Notes: generated from the sequence alone by a model not told the origin. 32,324 nucleotides of DNA from Flavobacteriales bacterium (GCA_027024205.1 JALVST010000090.1:1-32324), one strand, 5' to 3'; counted from the stretch's first letter, positions 8,765-16,822 are shown. Numbers and translations: made by a program.

Positions 8765-10279
8765 ATGAAAAAGATTTTAAATATACTAGCAGGTTTATTA
8801 ATTGTATCAAGTTTTACAGCTTGTCAACCGGAATTTTCAAATCCTATCGGTGATAGCACCTATACTTCCGGTGATGCCGATTTTTCCAATTATGTAGCAG
8901 TTGGTAATTCGTTAACAGCCGGTTACACAAACGGAACGCTTTATAAAAGCGGTCAGGAAAATTCTTTCCCTTCTTTGTTATCCAACCAAATGCAATTGGC
9001 CGGAGGGGGCGATTTTACACAGCCTTACTTGGATGATGACACCAATGATGTGGGCGGAATGGTTTTTTCGGGAACCCCTATTTTACAACCGAAACTTATA
9101 ATTGATGCTTCACAAGGTGGTCCCGAAAGAATCAATAAAACACCGACCATGGATGTCTCAAATATCCATCCCGGACCATATAATAATATGGGTGTTCCGG
9201 GAGCTAAAATTTTCCATTTGGTTGCCAACGGTTACGGTAATATTGCGAATTTAGCATCTCAACAAGCCAATCCGTATTTTGTAAGAATGGCATCTGCGCC
9301 TGATAAATCCATTATTGAAGATGCTGTTGCTAAAAATCCTACTTTTTTCACTTTATGGATAGGTAATAATGATGTGTTGTGGTATGCTACCAGTGGTGGA
9401 ACAGGAGTTGATCAAAACTCGGCCGGTAATGTGGATCCGACAACTTACGGACCTGATGATATTACCAATGTCAATGTGTTCGGAGCTATATATCAACAAT
9501 TGCTTGATGCCTTAACCGCCAATGGTGCCAAAGGAGTTGTTGCCACTATTCCGGATGTTGCTTCCGTACCGTTCTTTACCACGATTCCTTACAATCCTAT
9601 TCCGTTAAGTGATCAAACCCAAGTGGATGCCTTAAATGCGGCTTATACTCAATATAATGCCGGCTTACAAGCAGCACTGCAAAACAATCTTATTACACAA
9701 GATGAAGCTGATGCCAGAACCATTAACTTTGATTTAGGTGCTAATGCTTTGGTAATCGAAGATGAATATTTGACGGATTTATCTGCTTTGGGATTACCGT
9801 CTATCAGACAAGCTACTGCTAACGATTTGGTTGTACTACCTGCTATGTCAGTTATCGGAGTGGCACCCGACCCTAATAATCCGCAATTGGTAAACGGTAT
9901 AACTATTCCTTTGGAAGATAAATGGATTTTATCCAAGGATGAAATTACCGAAGTCAGAACAGCTACGGCCGGATTTAATCAAATTATACAATCCATTGCT
10001 GCAGCTAAGAACTTGCCGGTAGCCGATATGGGGGCTTTAATGGAAGATATGAAAAACGGTTTGGTGGTTGAAGACGGCTCAATATATACCGCTAATTATT
10101 TTGACGGAACAAATTTGGATAACTTGCTCTTCGGTTTGGACGGTGTTCACCCGACCCCGAGAGGCTATGCCGTTATAGCTAATAAATTTATCGATGTGAT
10201 TAAAAGAGCTTATGGCGCCAATTTACCGAAAGTTGTTCCGGCAAACTATCCAACATTTGATATTTTACCTGCAAATTAA
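8765..10279 (+). CDS. SGNH/GDSL-type hydrolase lipoprotein
   Basis: A 504-residue lipoprotein: hydrophobic signal then lipobox SFTAC with Cys20. The SGNH blocks are present: Ser49 in the GNSLTAGY block, Gly in NMGVPGA near 143-146, Asn202 in IGNNDVLW, and Asp459/His462 in DGVHPTPRGYAVIANKF. The family hydrolyses esters of lipids or sugars. At 504 residues it is longer than single-domain members (about 200-250), with a long insertion between the Asn and Asp-His blocks. It sits 17 bases after a FadL-type porin, probably in one transcript, and ends before a strong hairpin. The natural substrate is not shown by the sequence. Confidence 0.88.
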   Translation: MKKILNILAGLLIVSSFTACQPEFSNPIGDSTYTSGDADFSNYVAVGNSLTAGYTNGTLYKSGQENSFPSLLSNQMQLAGGGDFTQPYLDDDTNDVGGMVFSGTPILQPKLIIDASQGGPERINKTPTMDVSNIHPGPYNNMGVPGAKIFHLVANGYGNIANLASQQANPYFVRMASAPDKSIIEDAVAKNPTFFTLWIGNNDVLWYATSGGTGVDQNSAGNVDPTTYGPDDITNVNVFGAIYQQLLDALTANGAKGVVATIPDVASVPFFTTIPYNPIPLSDQTQVDALNAAYTQYNAGLQAALQNNLITQDEADARTINFDLGANALVIEDEYLTDLSALGLPSIRQATANDLVVLPAMSVIGVAPDPNNPQLVNGITIPLEDKWILSKDEITEVRTATAGFNQIIQSIAAAKNLPVADMGALMEDMKNGLVVEDGSIYTANYFDGTNLDNLLFGLDGVHPTPRGYAVIANKFIDVIKRAYGANLPKVVPANYPTFDILPAN

Positions 10280-10304
10280 GTATAAGGTAGAAAGTTATAA
10301 ATAA

Positions 10305-10337
10305 ATAGAGGCTGTCTAAAATGATAGCCTCTATTTG
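10305..10337. terminator. Bidirectional terminator between convergent genes
   Basis: AAATAGAGGCT and AGCCTCTATTT form an 11-bp perfect stem around a loop of about a dozen bases. It lies between the SGNH lipoprotein gene (plus) and the DUF6702 gene (minus), and A/T runs on both sides suit termination in both directions. The left arm and loop share GAGGCTGTCT with the repeat at the window edges. Confidence 0.75.
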
Positions 10338-10348
10338 TAATAAAAAAT

Positions 10349-10891
10349 TTAATTTTTACCATTAACTAATTTAAACTCCGCAATAGGGTTTTGTTTGGTT
10401 AAAATGTAACTGGCTTTATCATCTTTGTAAAAGAAGTGGACAATATTTTTTTGTTCTTCAAACAAGTCTTGTAAAATAGTGTTTTTGATTGAAATTCGTC
10501 CGGGTTTGCCGGCTAAACCGGCCTCTAATAAGATAACAAAAAATTCGTCTTCTTGTGTAAATCCTGCAAACCGGCAATCAACAACTTGATTGTCAGTAGT
10601 TATTAAAAAATGGGAACGAAGATACTCCTTTAACAATTCACGGGTTTGTTTTTGAGATAAATCGGCTTTTATTTGGTAGTTTTCTTTCAAAACATTCTCA
10701 ATATCGTCGGGAAAAGTACGAATGATAATTTCCAGTTTTCCGGTTTTTATATAAATTTCCGTTACGCTGACATAATATTTATGCATGGTAAAAGCTGTTA
10801 TTCCAAATAAAAATAGTGTGTAAACTAACTTTTTCTTATATTTGAAAAAATTTAACTTTATGAAAAAGCCGTTTTTTTTATCTATTGTCAT
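10349..10891 (-). CDS. DUF6702 family exported or anchored protein
   Basis: A 180-residue protein. A hydrophobic segment (LVYTLFLFGITAF, about residues 22-34) is followed by HKYYVSVTEIYI, the conserved start of the DUF6702 domain. The rest is mixed alpha/beta with FPDDIENVLKENY near 60 and a short C-terminal segment. The function of the family is unknown. The only ATG that keeps the membrane segment is at 10891, giving a long 20-residue basic lead and placing the start inside the divergent lipoprotein gene. A non-ATG start nearer the hydrophobic segment is possible but I see no clear codon. Confidence 0.7.
   Translation of the reverse strand: MTIDKKNGFFIKLNFFKYKKKLVYTLFLFGITAFTMHKYYVSVTEIYIKTGKLEIIIRTFPDDIENVLKENYQIKADLSQKQTRELLKEYLRSHFLITTDNQVVDCRFAGFTQEDEFFVILLEAGLAGKPGRISIKNTILQDLFEEQKNIVHFFYKDDKASYILTKQNPIAEFKLVNGKN
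10837..10844 (+). promoter_or_regulatory. -7 promoter box TATATTTG
   Basis: A perfect TAnnTTTG match 16 bases before the ATG at 10860. A TTG six codons upstream of that ATG (10842) overlaps the box, so it cannot be the start if this promoter is used. Confidence 0.55.
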
Positions 10892-12224
10892 CTTGTTGTG
10901 GTTTATAGCGTGTAAATCATCTCAAAAAGCATACCGGAAACCGGTAGAGAATACAGTAATAAAAACTCAAGAACCGGCAAGCCCTTTAAAAATTACAAAA
11001 TCAAAGGTAGTAACAATTCTTAAAAAATCAAATCCGTTTTCGTCTTTATCGGAACCGTCTATTTGTATCAATAAATCGGATACGTCAAATTTTGTAGCAG
11101 GTAGCATTTACGATAATGTTCATGTTACAAATGACGGAGGCAAGACTTGGGCCAACAGTCATTTAAAATCCCGTTACGGGGTTTTCGGAGATCCTTGTTT
11201 GGCTTCTGATAAATCCGGTAATATTTATTATTTACACTTGGCCAATCCTGAAAATAAACGGGGTAGTAAAGAATTTTTAAGCAGTATCGTTTTTCAAAAA
11301 TCCACAGATAAAGGAAAAACTTGGTCGGACGGTGTGGCTATCGGTTATGACAATACACATGTGCAAGATAAACATTGGATAGGCATACATCCCGTAACGG
11401 GAGAATTGGCAGTTACTTGGACAGAATTTGATGCTTATCATAGTAATAATCCGGATGATTATTCGAGAATATTGTTTTCAAAATCAAACGATTTCGGAGA
11501 AACTTGGTCGGACCCCTTAAAAATTAATGAACTTGATGGCGATTGTATGGATAGTGACGATACTGTTGAAGGGGCTGTGCCGGTTTTTGATAAACAAGGG
11601 AATATTTATGTGGCATGGGCTTATCACAACAAAATTTATTTTGATAAAAGTACAGACGGTGGTAAAACTTGGTTAGATAAGGATATTGTCATAGCGGACC
11701 AACCTCAGGGTTGGGATATAGACATTCCGGGTGTTTTCAGGGCAAACGGTATGCCGGTTTTAGGTATTGATAATAGTAACGGACCATACCAAGGAACTTT
11801 GTATGTCAATTGGGCGGACCAGCGTAACGGTTTGGACGATACGGATATATTTATAGCCAAAAGTACGGATGGTGGGAAAACTTGGAGCAAGCCGGAACGC
11901 GTCAATACCGATAAAACCAAAACTCATCAATATTTAACTTGGATGGCTGTTGATCCGTTAACCGGGTATATCTATATAATGTATTACGATCGCAGTCGCT
12001 ATACCGACGAAAAAACCGATGTTACTTTGTCATACAGTACCGACGGGGGTGGGACCTTTAAGTCGATAACCGTTTCCGAAAAACCTTTTAACCCTTTTAA
12101 AGGAGCTTTCATTGGAGATTATAACAATATAGATGCTTACAACGGTATTGTGACTCCCATTTGGACGGATTTGTCCGTTAGCGGAATAAGTATTAAAACC
12201 TGTAAGGTTGTATTTAGAAAGTAG
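10860..12224 (+). CDS. Asp-box (BNR) repeat lipoprotein, sialidase-like propeller
   Basis: A 454-residue lipoprotein: signal MKKPFFLSIVILLWFIAC with Cys18 in the lipobox. Six Asp-box repeats of the form SxDxGxTW are visible: TNDGGKTW, STDKGKTW, SNDFGETW, STDGGKTW twice, and a weaker STDGGGTF. These mark a beta-propeller of the sialidase or photosystem-stability-factor type. I do not see the RIP arginine motif of true sialidases, so sialidase activity is unproven. The ATG at 10860 was chosen over an in-frame TTG at 10842 because a perfect promoter box covers the TTG and the lipobox then sits at the normal distance. The final codons and stop fall in a repeat arm (12218-12233). Confidence 0.82.
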   Translation: MKKPFFLSIVILLWFIACKSSQKAYRKPVENTVIKTQEPASPLKITKSKVVTILKKSNPFSSLSEPSICINKSDTSNFVAGSIYDNVHVTNDGGKTWANSHLKSRYGVFGDPCLASDKSGNIYYLHLANPENKRGSKEFLSSIVFQKSTDKGKTWSDGVAIGYDNTHVQDKHWIGIHPVTGELAVTWTEFDAYHSNNPDDYSRILFSKSNDFGETWSDPLKINELDGDCMDSDDTVEGAVPVFDKQGNIYVAWAYHNKIYFDKSTDGGKTWLDKDIVIADQPQGWDIDIPGVFRANGMPVLGIDNSNGPYQGTLYVNWADQRNGLDDTDIFIAKSTDGGKTWSKPERVNTDKTKTHQYLTWMAVDPLTGYIYIMYYDRSRYTDEKTDVTLSYSTDGGGTFKSITVSEKPFNPFKGAFIGDYNNIDAYNGIVTPIWTDLSVSGISIKTCKVVFRK

Positions 12225-12233
12225 AACTTAGAA
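12218..12233. repeat. Left arm of an inverted repeat flanking the four-helix-bundle gene
   Basis: AAAGTAGAACTTAGAA here is the exact reverse complement of 12677-12692. Variants of TAGAA(C/A)TTAGAA continue to about 12253. The arm contains the stop codon of the upstream lipoprotein gene. Confidence 0.7.
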
Positions 12234-12252
12234 AGTAGAATTTAGAAGTTAG

Positions 12253-12607
12253 AAATATGAGAAGTATGATTTAAAAGATAGAACTTTCGGGTTTTCAATA
12301 GGTATTATTGATTTAGTTGAATTGTTGCCAAAGAATAAAGCCACATCTGTTGTTTCTTACCAGATATTAAAAAGTGCTACATCGGTAGGTGCCAATTATC
12401 GTGCCGCAAAAAGAGCAAGGAGTAATAAAGAATTTATTGCAAAAATTAATATTGTTTTAGAAGAAGTTGATGAAACCTTATTTTGGTTGGAATTAATCAA
12501 GACAAAAAAAATGGATAAATGAAGAAGATTTGGACAAGTTTTTAAAAGAAGCTGATGAATTAACAGCCATTTTTACAACGACATTAAAAACAATGAATAG
12601 AAAATAG
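12253..12607 (+). pseudogene. Four-helix-bundle protein (23S rRNA IVS type), start lost and frameshifted
   Basis: The frame starting at 12253 reads KYEKYDLKDRTFGFSIGIID and continues through SATSVGANYRAAKRARS and EVDETLFWLELIKTKK. This is the four-helix-bundle family first known from intervening sequences in 23S rRNA genes and related to the Avd proteins of diversity-generating retroelements. Two faults are visible. A TAG lies directly before the frame at 12250 and no in-frame ATG starts it. After a run of eight A at 12494-12501 the frame ends early (MDK stop), but dropping one A continues with WINEEDLDKFLKEADE and ends naturally at 12607. It is either a pseudogene, a slippage-expressed gene, or a sequencing indel. 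No partner gene is present. Confidence 0.75.
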
Positions 12608-12635
12608 TAGTTTATGTTTAGTTAATAACAACCGC

Positions 12636-12709
12636 TTCTACTTTCTACCTTCTAATTTTATATACCAACCCCTCCCTTCTAAGTTCTACTTTCTACCTTC
12701 TAATTTTAT
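12636..12709. repeat. Direct and inverted repeat block right of the four-helix-bundle gene
   Basis: A 26-bp unit beginning TTCTACTTTCTACC occurs at 12636-12661 and again at 12684-12709, spaced 48 bases. The 16 bases at 12677-12692 are the exact reverse complement of 12218-12233. Together the arms bracket the damaged four-helix-bundle gene, suggesting a small unit that moved or expanded here. Confidence 0.65.
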
Positions 12710-12733
12710 TTTGTTCCTTGAAAGAAAAACCCC

Positions 12734-12741
12734 GATATTTG
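12734..12741 (+). promoter_or_regulatory. -7 promoter box GATATTTG (hisS)
   Basis: Seven of eight match to TAnnTTTG, with TTTTG at 12709-12713 about 20 bases upstream as the -33 element. It lies 27 bases before the ATG of hisS and inside a longer frame opened by a TTG at 12711. Confidence 0.45.
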
Positions 12742-12767
12742 CAAAAATAATTAAACCGAACTTTAAA

Positions 12768-14135
12768 ATGGCACAAAAACCGGGTATTCCCAAAGGGACA
12801 AGAGATTTTTCTGAGGAACAAATTGCAAAACGCAATTATATCATCAAGCATATCAAAAATCAATTTGAATTGTTTGGTTTTGCACCGATTGAAACGCCGT
12901 CATTCGAAAATCTTTCGACCTTAATGGGAAAATATGGAGATGAAGGCGACCGCTTGATTTTTAAAATTCTTAATTCCGGTGATTTTTTACGAAAAGTTGA
13001 CGAAAAAGTTTTAGTAGAAAAAGATGCTAAAAAACTGACCTCTAAAATTTCGGAAAAAGCTTTGCGTTACGATTTAACCGTTCCTTTTGCTCGGTATGTA
13101 GTGCAACATCAAAACGAATTGACCTTTCCGTTTAAGCGCTATCAAATTCAACCGGTTTGGCGTGCCGATCGGCCTCAAAAAGGACGTTTTAGAGAATTTT
13201 ACCAGTGCGATGCCGATGTCGTCGGAAGTCGTTCCCTTTGGCAAGATGTCGAATTTGCTTTACTTTACGATGCGGTTTTTACAGCCTTGAAATTGCCGGT
13301 TACTATCAAAATAAATAATCGTAAAATTTTGTCAGGTTTGGCTGATTTGTTGGAAGAAAAAGATAAATTTACTGACTTTGTAGTGGCTTTGGACAAACTG
13401 GATAAAATAGGAGAGGACGGCGTTGTCAAAGAGATGATAAGTAAGGGTATTTCCCAACAATCTATTGACAATATTAAGCCAATTTTTGATTTTAAGGGTG
13501 ATAATAAAGCCAAAATCAATTTACTTAAAACTTTATTATCCGGTTCCGAATCCGGACAAAAAGGTTTGGAAGAACTGGCGTTTGTTTTGAATAATATTAC
13601 GGAAACAGGTTTGCAATCTGCTAAAATAGAATTTGATATTACCTTAGCCCGTGGGTTAAATTATTATACGGGTAGCATTTACGAAGTATCGGCCAAAAAC
13701 GTCCAAATGGGTTCCATTGGTGGTGGTGGTAGATATGATGATCTAACCGGTATTTTCGGGTTGAAAAATATGAGTGGTATCGGTATCTCGTTTGGCTTGG
13801 ACAGAATATATCTCGTCATGGACGAACTCGGTTTGTTTGAAAATGTCAGTATTCCTAAACCTGATATCCTTTTTATCAATTTCGGAGAAAAAGAAGCATT
13901 GTATAGCTTAAAAGCGGTTCAAAAATTGAGGCAAGCAGGTATCAAAGCAGAACTCTATCCGGAAAATGTCAAAATGAAAAAGCAAATGACCTATGCCAAT
14001 AAGCGGCAAATTCCCTTCGTTGCCCTTGCCGGTACCAATGAAATCACAAAAAATACTTTTACCCTTAAAAATATGACGGACCGTAGCCAACGAGAGGTTG
14101 GTTTGGCGGAGATGATAGGCATTATAAAATCCTGA
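12768..14135 (+). CDS. hisS: Histidyl-tRNA synthetase
   Basis: A 455-residue class II synthetase that charges tRNA-His. Visible blocks are GIPKGTRDF at the N-terminus, YDLTVPFARYV and the motif 2 loop with WRADRPQKGRFREFYQCD, the histidine-specific LARGLNYYTGSIYEV, SIGGGGRYDDL, and motif 3 GIGISFGLDRI. A C-terminal anticodon-binding domain follows from about residue 370. An in-frame TTG at 12711 would add 19 residues, but a probable promoter lies within that stretch, so the ATG before AQKPGIPKG was chosen. A hairpin with a T-run follows the gene. Confidence 0.95.
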   Translation: MAQKPGIPKGTRDFSEEQIAKRNYIIKHIKNQFELFGFAPIETPSFENLSTLMGKYGDEGDRLIFKILNSGDFLRKVDEKVLVEKDAKKLTSKISEKALRYDLTVPFARYVVQHQNELTFPFKRYQIQPVWRADRPQKGRFREFYQCDADVVGSRSLWQDVEFALLYDAVFTALKLPVTIKINNRKILSGLADLLEEKDKFTDFVVALDKLDKIGEDGVVKEMISKGISQQSIDNIKPIFDFKGDNKAKINLLKTLLSGSESGQKGLEELAFVLNNITETGLQSAKIEFDITLARGLNYYTGSIYEVSAKNVQMGSIGGGGRYDDLTGIFGLKNMSGIGISFGLDRIYLVMDELGLFENVSIPKPDILFINFGEKEALYSLKAVQKLRQAGIKAELYPENVKMKKQMTYANKRQIPFVALAGTNEITKNTFTLKNMTDRSQREVGLAEMIGIIKS

Positions 14136-14202
14136 CGAAGAAGTTTCCACTCCTACGGCGTTTTTATATTGTATTGTTTTAATTATCTATTACCATGGTA
14201 TT

Positions 14203-14228
14203 GCCCCCTTATGGGGCTATGATTTTTT
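14203..14228 (+). terminator. Terminator after hisS
   Basis: GCCCC (14203-14207) pairs with GGGGC (14213-14217) around a five-base loop, followed by six T at 14223-14228. It is about 70 bases past the hisS stop. The rest of the spacer to trxB (14229-14400) shows nothing I recognise. Confidence 0.5.
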
Positions 14229-14403
14229 GACAAATAAAATACATTGAATCTAATCAATGAAATACATCATTGAACTTCGACGGACCTCAAATGCCTACTT
14301 GGTAGATACAATTGATAAAATACATTTTACTCTTTTATAAAATATCGTTATTTGATTATAAAAACGATTGATTGTTTGTTTGAAAATTTGCTATAAAAAG
14401 CCT

Positions 14404-14411
14404 TATCTTTG
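14404..14411 (+). promoter_or_regulatory. -7 promoter box TATCTTTG (trxB)
   Basis: Perfect TAnnTTTG box 23 bases before the trxB ATG. TTTG at 14379-14382, 21 bases upstream, could be the -33 element. Confidence 0.65.
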
Positions 14412-14434
14412 CAGAAATAAAAAATAGAAAAATT

Positions 14435-15385
14435 ATGAGTGACGGAAGAGAACACATACAAGTATTGATTTTAGGATCAGGACCTGCCGGATATACGGCC
14501 GGTATTTATGCCGCGAGAGCCGGATTAAAGCCGGTTATTTATACCGGAATGGAAATGGGCGGTCAATTGACAACCACTACGGATGTGGAGAATTATCCTG
14601 GTTTTCCTAACGGCTTACAAGGACCGAAATTGATGGAAAATATGCAAAAACAAGCCGAACGTTTCGGTACGGAAGTGCGTTTCGGGATGGCTACGGCTGT
14701 TGATTTTGCAAATAACCCCGGAGAGAAACATGTTGTTACGATAGACAATAACAAAGAAATAACGGCGGATACAGTGATTATCGCTACCGGGGCTACGGCG
14801 AAATATCTTGGTTTGGAGAGTGAGCAACGATTACGTGGAGGCGGTGTGTCGGCTTGTGCCACATGTGACGGTTTCTTTTACAGAGGTTTGACCGTCGGTG
14901 TGGTCGGCGGCGGTGATACGGCTGCCGAAGAGGCTAGTTATTTGGCCGGATTGGCTAAAAAAGTATATATGTTTGTCCGTCGTGACCAAATGCGGGCATC
15001 CAAAGCAATGCAAGAGAGAGTGAAACGTATCGAAAATATCGAAATCAAATGGAATACCGAAATAGAAGAAGTATTGGGTGATAAAGTGGTAGAAGGTGTT
15101 CGTGTGGTCAATAATAAAACCGGTGAAAAGGAAGACATTAAATTGGAAGGTTTGTTTATCGCAATTGGTCATAAACCGAACACGGACTTTTTGGGTGGAC
15201 AGATAGATTTGGACGAAACCGGTTATATCAAAACCCAATGTGACACGACTAAAACCAACAAGCCCGGGGTATTTGCCGCCGGAGATGTTATGGATCCTGT
15301 TTACCGTCAAGCGGTTACAGCTGCAGGTTCAGGTTGTAAAGCCGCTTTGGATGCTGAAAAATATATCATTTCATTGGATGAATAA
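14435..15385 (+). CDS. trxB: Thioredoxin reductase (NADPH)
   Basis: A 316-residue cytosolic flavoprotein that passes electrons from NADPH to thioredoxin. The FAD-binding GSGPAG is at 14-19, the redox pair Cys141/Cys144 in CATCDG, the NADPH-binding GGGDTA at 158-163, and RRDQMR, which reads the 2'-phosphate of NADPH, shortly after. The closing FAD motif GVFAAGDVMD lies near residue 280. Length and order match low-molecular-weight bacterial enzymes. It is a single-gene unit with its own promoter and a strong terminator shared with convergent mnmA. Confidence 0.96.
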   Translation: MSDGREHIQVLILGSGPAGYTAGIYAARAGLKPVIYTGMEMGGQLTTTTDVENYPGFPNGLQGPKLMENMQKQAERFGTEVRFGMATAVDFANNPGEKHVVTIDNNKEITADTVIIATGATAKYLGLESEQRLRGGGVSACATCDGFFYRGLTVGVVGGGDTAAEEASYLAGLAKKVYMFVRRDQMRASKAMQERVKRIENIEIKWNTEIEEVLGDKVVEGVRVVNNKTGEKEDIKLEGLFIAIGHKPNTDFLGGQIDLDETGYIKTQCDTTKTNKPGVFAAGDVMDPVYRQAVTAAGSGCKAALDAEKYIISLDE

Positions 15386-15402
15386 TGTTGATTGAATATC
15401 AC

Positions 15403-15438
15403 AAAAAAACGGCATCGAAAAATCGGTGCCGTTTTTTT
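15403..15438. terminator. Strong bidirectional terminator between trxB and mnmA
   Basis: Arms AAAAAACGGCA and TGCCGTTTTTT form a long GC-cored stem with A and T runs on each side. It lies 18 bases after trxB and serves that gene; it could also stop transcripts from mnmA. Confidence 0.85.
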
Positions 15439-15459
15439 ATGTTTCAAAATGATTTAAAG

Positions 15460-15486
15460 AGAGTGACGAATGTAATTCGTCTCTAC
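15460..15486. repeat. Short palindrome of the GAGACG/CGTCTCTAC type
   Basis: GACGAAT (15465-15471) and ATTCGTC (15475-15481) pair around a three-base loop, followed by TCTAC. A related palindrome ending CGTCTCTAC occurs at 23802-23826. It lies between convergent trxB and mnmA. Confidence 0.4.
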
Positions 15487-15535
15487 ACATGTGTCCACTA
15501 ACTTTATGAACATCGTAAACTTTATGAACTTTTAA

Positions 15536-16732
15536 CTAACTGATAACCCCTGACCCAATCAATTCGTCATCGATATACCAGGCGGCAAATTGCCCTTCTG
15601 CAATGGCTTGTTGCGGTTCGAAAAATTCAATCCAAAGCACATCGTCAAATTGGTGCAAACGGGCTTTACGCAAAGGTTGAAGATGCCGGTAACGAACTTT
15701 TACATCCATGGTTTCGCCGGGTTTTAAAGCCATATCGGGGCGAACCCAATGTAGTTCGTCATCGGTAATCTTTAAAGCACTGCGATACAGCCCCGGATGT
15801 GTATAATGTTCACCGATATACACGATATTATTCTCAACATCTGTATCGATGACAAAGGTGCGTTGTTTAAACCCGCCTATATTAAGTCCTTTACGTTGTC
15901 CTTTGGTAAAATAATGGGCGCCTTGATGCTTGCCGGCAATTTTACCATCTCCGGGTTTGTAATTGTAGGTGCGTCCCAAGTATTCTATACGTTGGCGTTC
16001 GTTTTCAAAGTTTTCATGTGTTTCAAATTGCTCATAATATTCTCTCGGAATAACGATAATATCGCCTTCTTTGGGCTCGAGTTGTTGTCGTAAAAAGTCG
16101 GGGAGATTGACTTTTCCTACAAAACAAAGCCCTTGACTGTCGCGTTTGTCTGCTGTAACAAATCCTGATTCTTTAGCAATTCGCCGCACTTCGGATTTTT
16201 CGAGTTCACCTATGGGAAACAATGCGTGTTTGAGCTGTTCCTGATTGAGTTGGGCTAAAAAATAACTTTGGTCTTTTTTGGAATCTACACCGGCAAGTAA
16301 ACGATAGTAGGTTTGCCCGTCTTTTTCAATTTGTCCTTTACGTGCATAATGTCCGGTTGCGACAAAATCGGCCCCATATTTTTTGGCTTCTTCCCAAAAC
16401 AAATCGAATTTAATTTCCCGGTTACATAAAATATCGGGGTTTGGCGTACGTCCGCGGGCATATTCACGAAACATATAATCAACTACACGCTTAAAATATT
16501 TCTTTCTGAAATCAAAAATTTCAAAAGGTATATGAAGCGTTTCGGCGACTTTGCGAGCATCTTCACTGTCTTTGATCCACTGCATTTCATCGGTTTTGGT
16601 ATAACGGGTATCGTCCCAGTTGAGCATAAAAGCCCCCATGACGTCGTAACCTTCATTTATAAGCAATTTGGCGGCAACACTTGAATCAACCCCACCGGAT
16701 AGACCTACTACAACTTTTCCTTTTGATGACAT
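15536..16732 (-). CDS. mnmA: tRNA-specific 2-thiouridylase
   Basis: A 398-residue enzyme that thiolates uridine 34 of tRNAs for Lys, Glu and Gln. The ATP-binding PP-loop GLSGGVDSSVAAKLL is at 10-24. The catalytic cysteines are in NPDILCNREIKF and SQGLCFVGK. GHYA and the C-terminal barrel domain (residues from about 290) are present. A longer frame opens at a TTG 11 codons upstream, but the promoter box TATCTTTG at 16757-16750 lies inside that extension, so the ATG of MSSKGK was chosen. The gene is convergent with trxB and is a single unit. Confidence 0.95.
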   Translation of the reverse strand: MSSKGKVVVGLSGGVDSSVAAKLLINEGYDVMGAFMLNWDDTRYTKTDEMQWIKDSEDARKVAETLHIPFEIFDFRKKYFKRVVDYMFREYARGRTPNPDILCNREIKFDLFWEEAKKYGADFVATGHYARKGQIEKDGQTYYRLLAGVDSKKDQSYFLAQLNQEQLKHALFPIGELEKSEVRRIAKESGFVTADKRDSQGLCFVGKVNLPDFLRQQLEPKEGDIIVIPREYYEQFETHENFENERQRIEYLGRTYNYKPGDGKIAGKHQGAHYFTKGQRKGLNIGGFKQRTFVIDTDVENNIVYIGEHYTHPGLYRSALKITDDELHWVRPDMALKPGETMDVKVRYRHLQPLRKARLHQFDDVLWIEFFEPQQAIAEGQFAAWYIDDELIGSGVIS

Positions 16733-16749
16733 CTTTTTTGTTTTTATGG

Positions 16750-16757
16750 CAAAGATA
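16750..16757 (-). promoter_or_regulatory. -7 promoter box TATCTTTG (mnmA)
   Basis: Perfect TAnnTTTG on the minus strand, 17 bases before the chosen ATG of mnmA. Confidence 0.6.
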
Positions 16758-16822
16758 CGATACAATTGTAAAGAAATTAGATTTTAGTTTTTTTATTTGA
16801 TGAAATGATGATTTGAAAAGTA

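Noticed and set aside
10860-12224. True sialidase
   Set aside because: Asp-boxes alone mark the fold; the RIP arginine motif and the catalytic Asp/Tyr arrangement were not seen.
12253-12710. Diversity-generating retroelement
   Set aside because: The four-helix-bundle gene resembles Avd, but there is no reverse transcriptase and no template/variable repeat pair.
12711-12767. Longer hisS N-terminus from a TTG
   Set aside because: A probable promoter box with a -33 element lies inside, and the extra 19 residues are not part of the synthetase fold.
14831-15310. 159-codon minus-strand frame within trxB
   Set aside because: It is antisense to a well-supported trxB and shows no recognisable domain; shadow frame.
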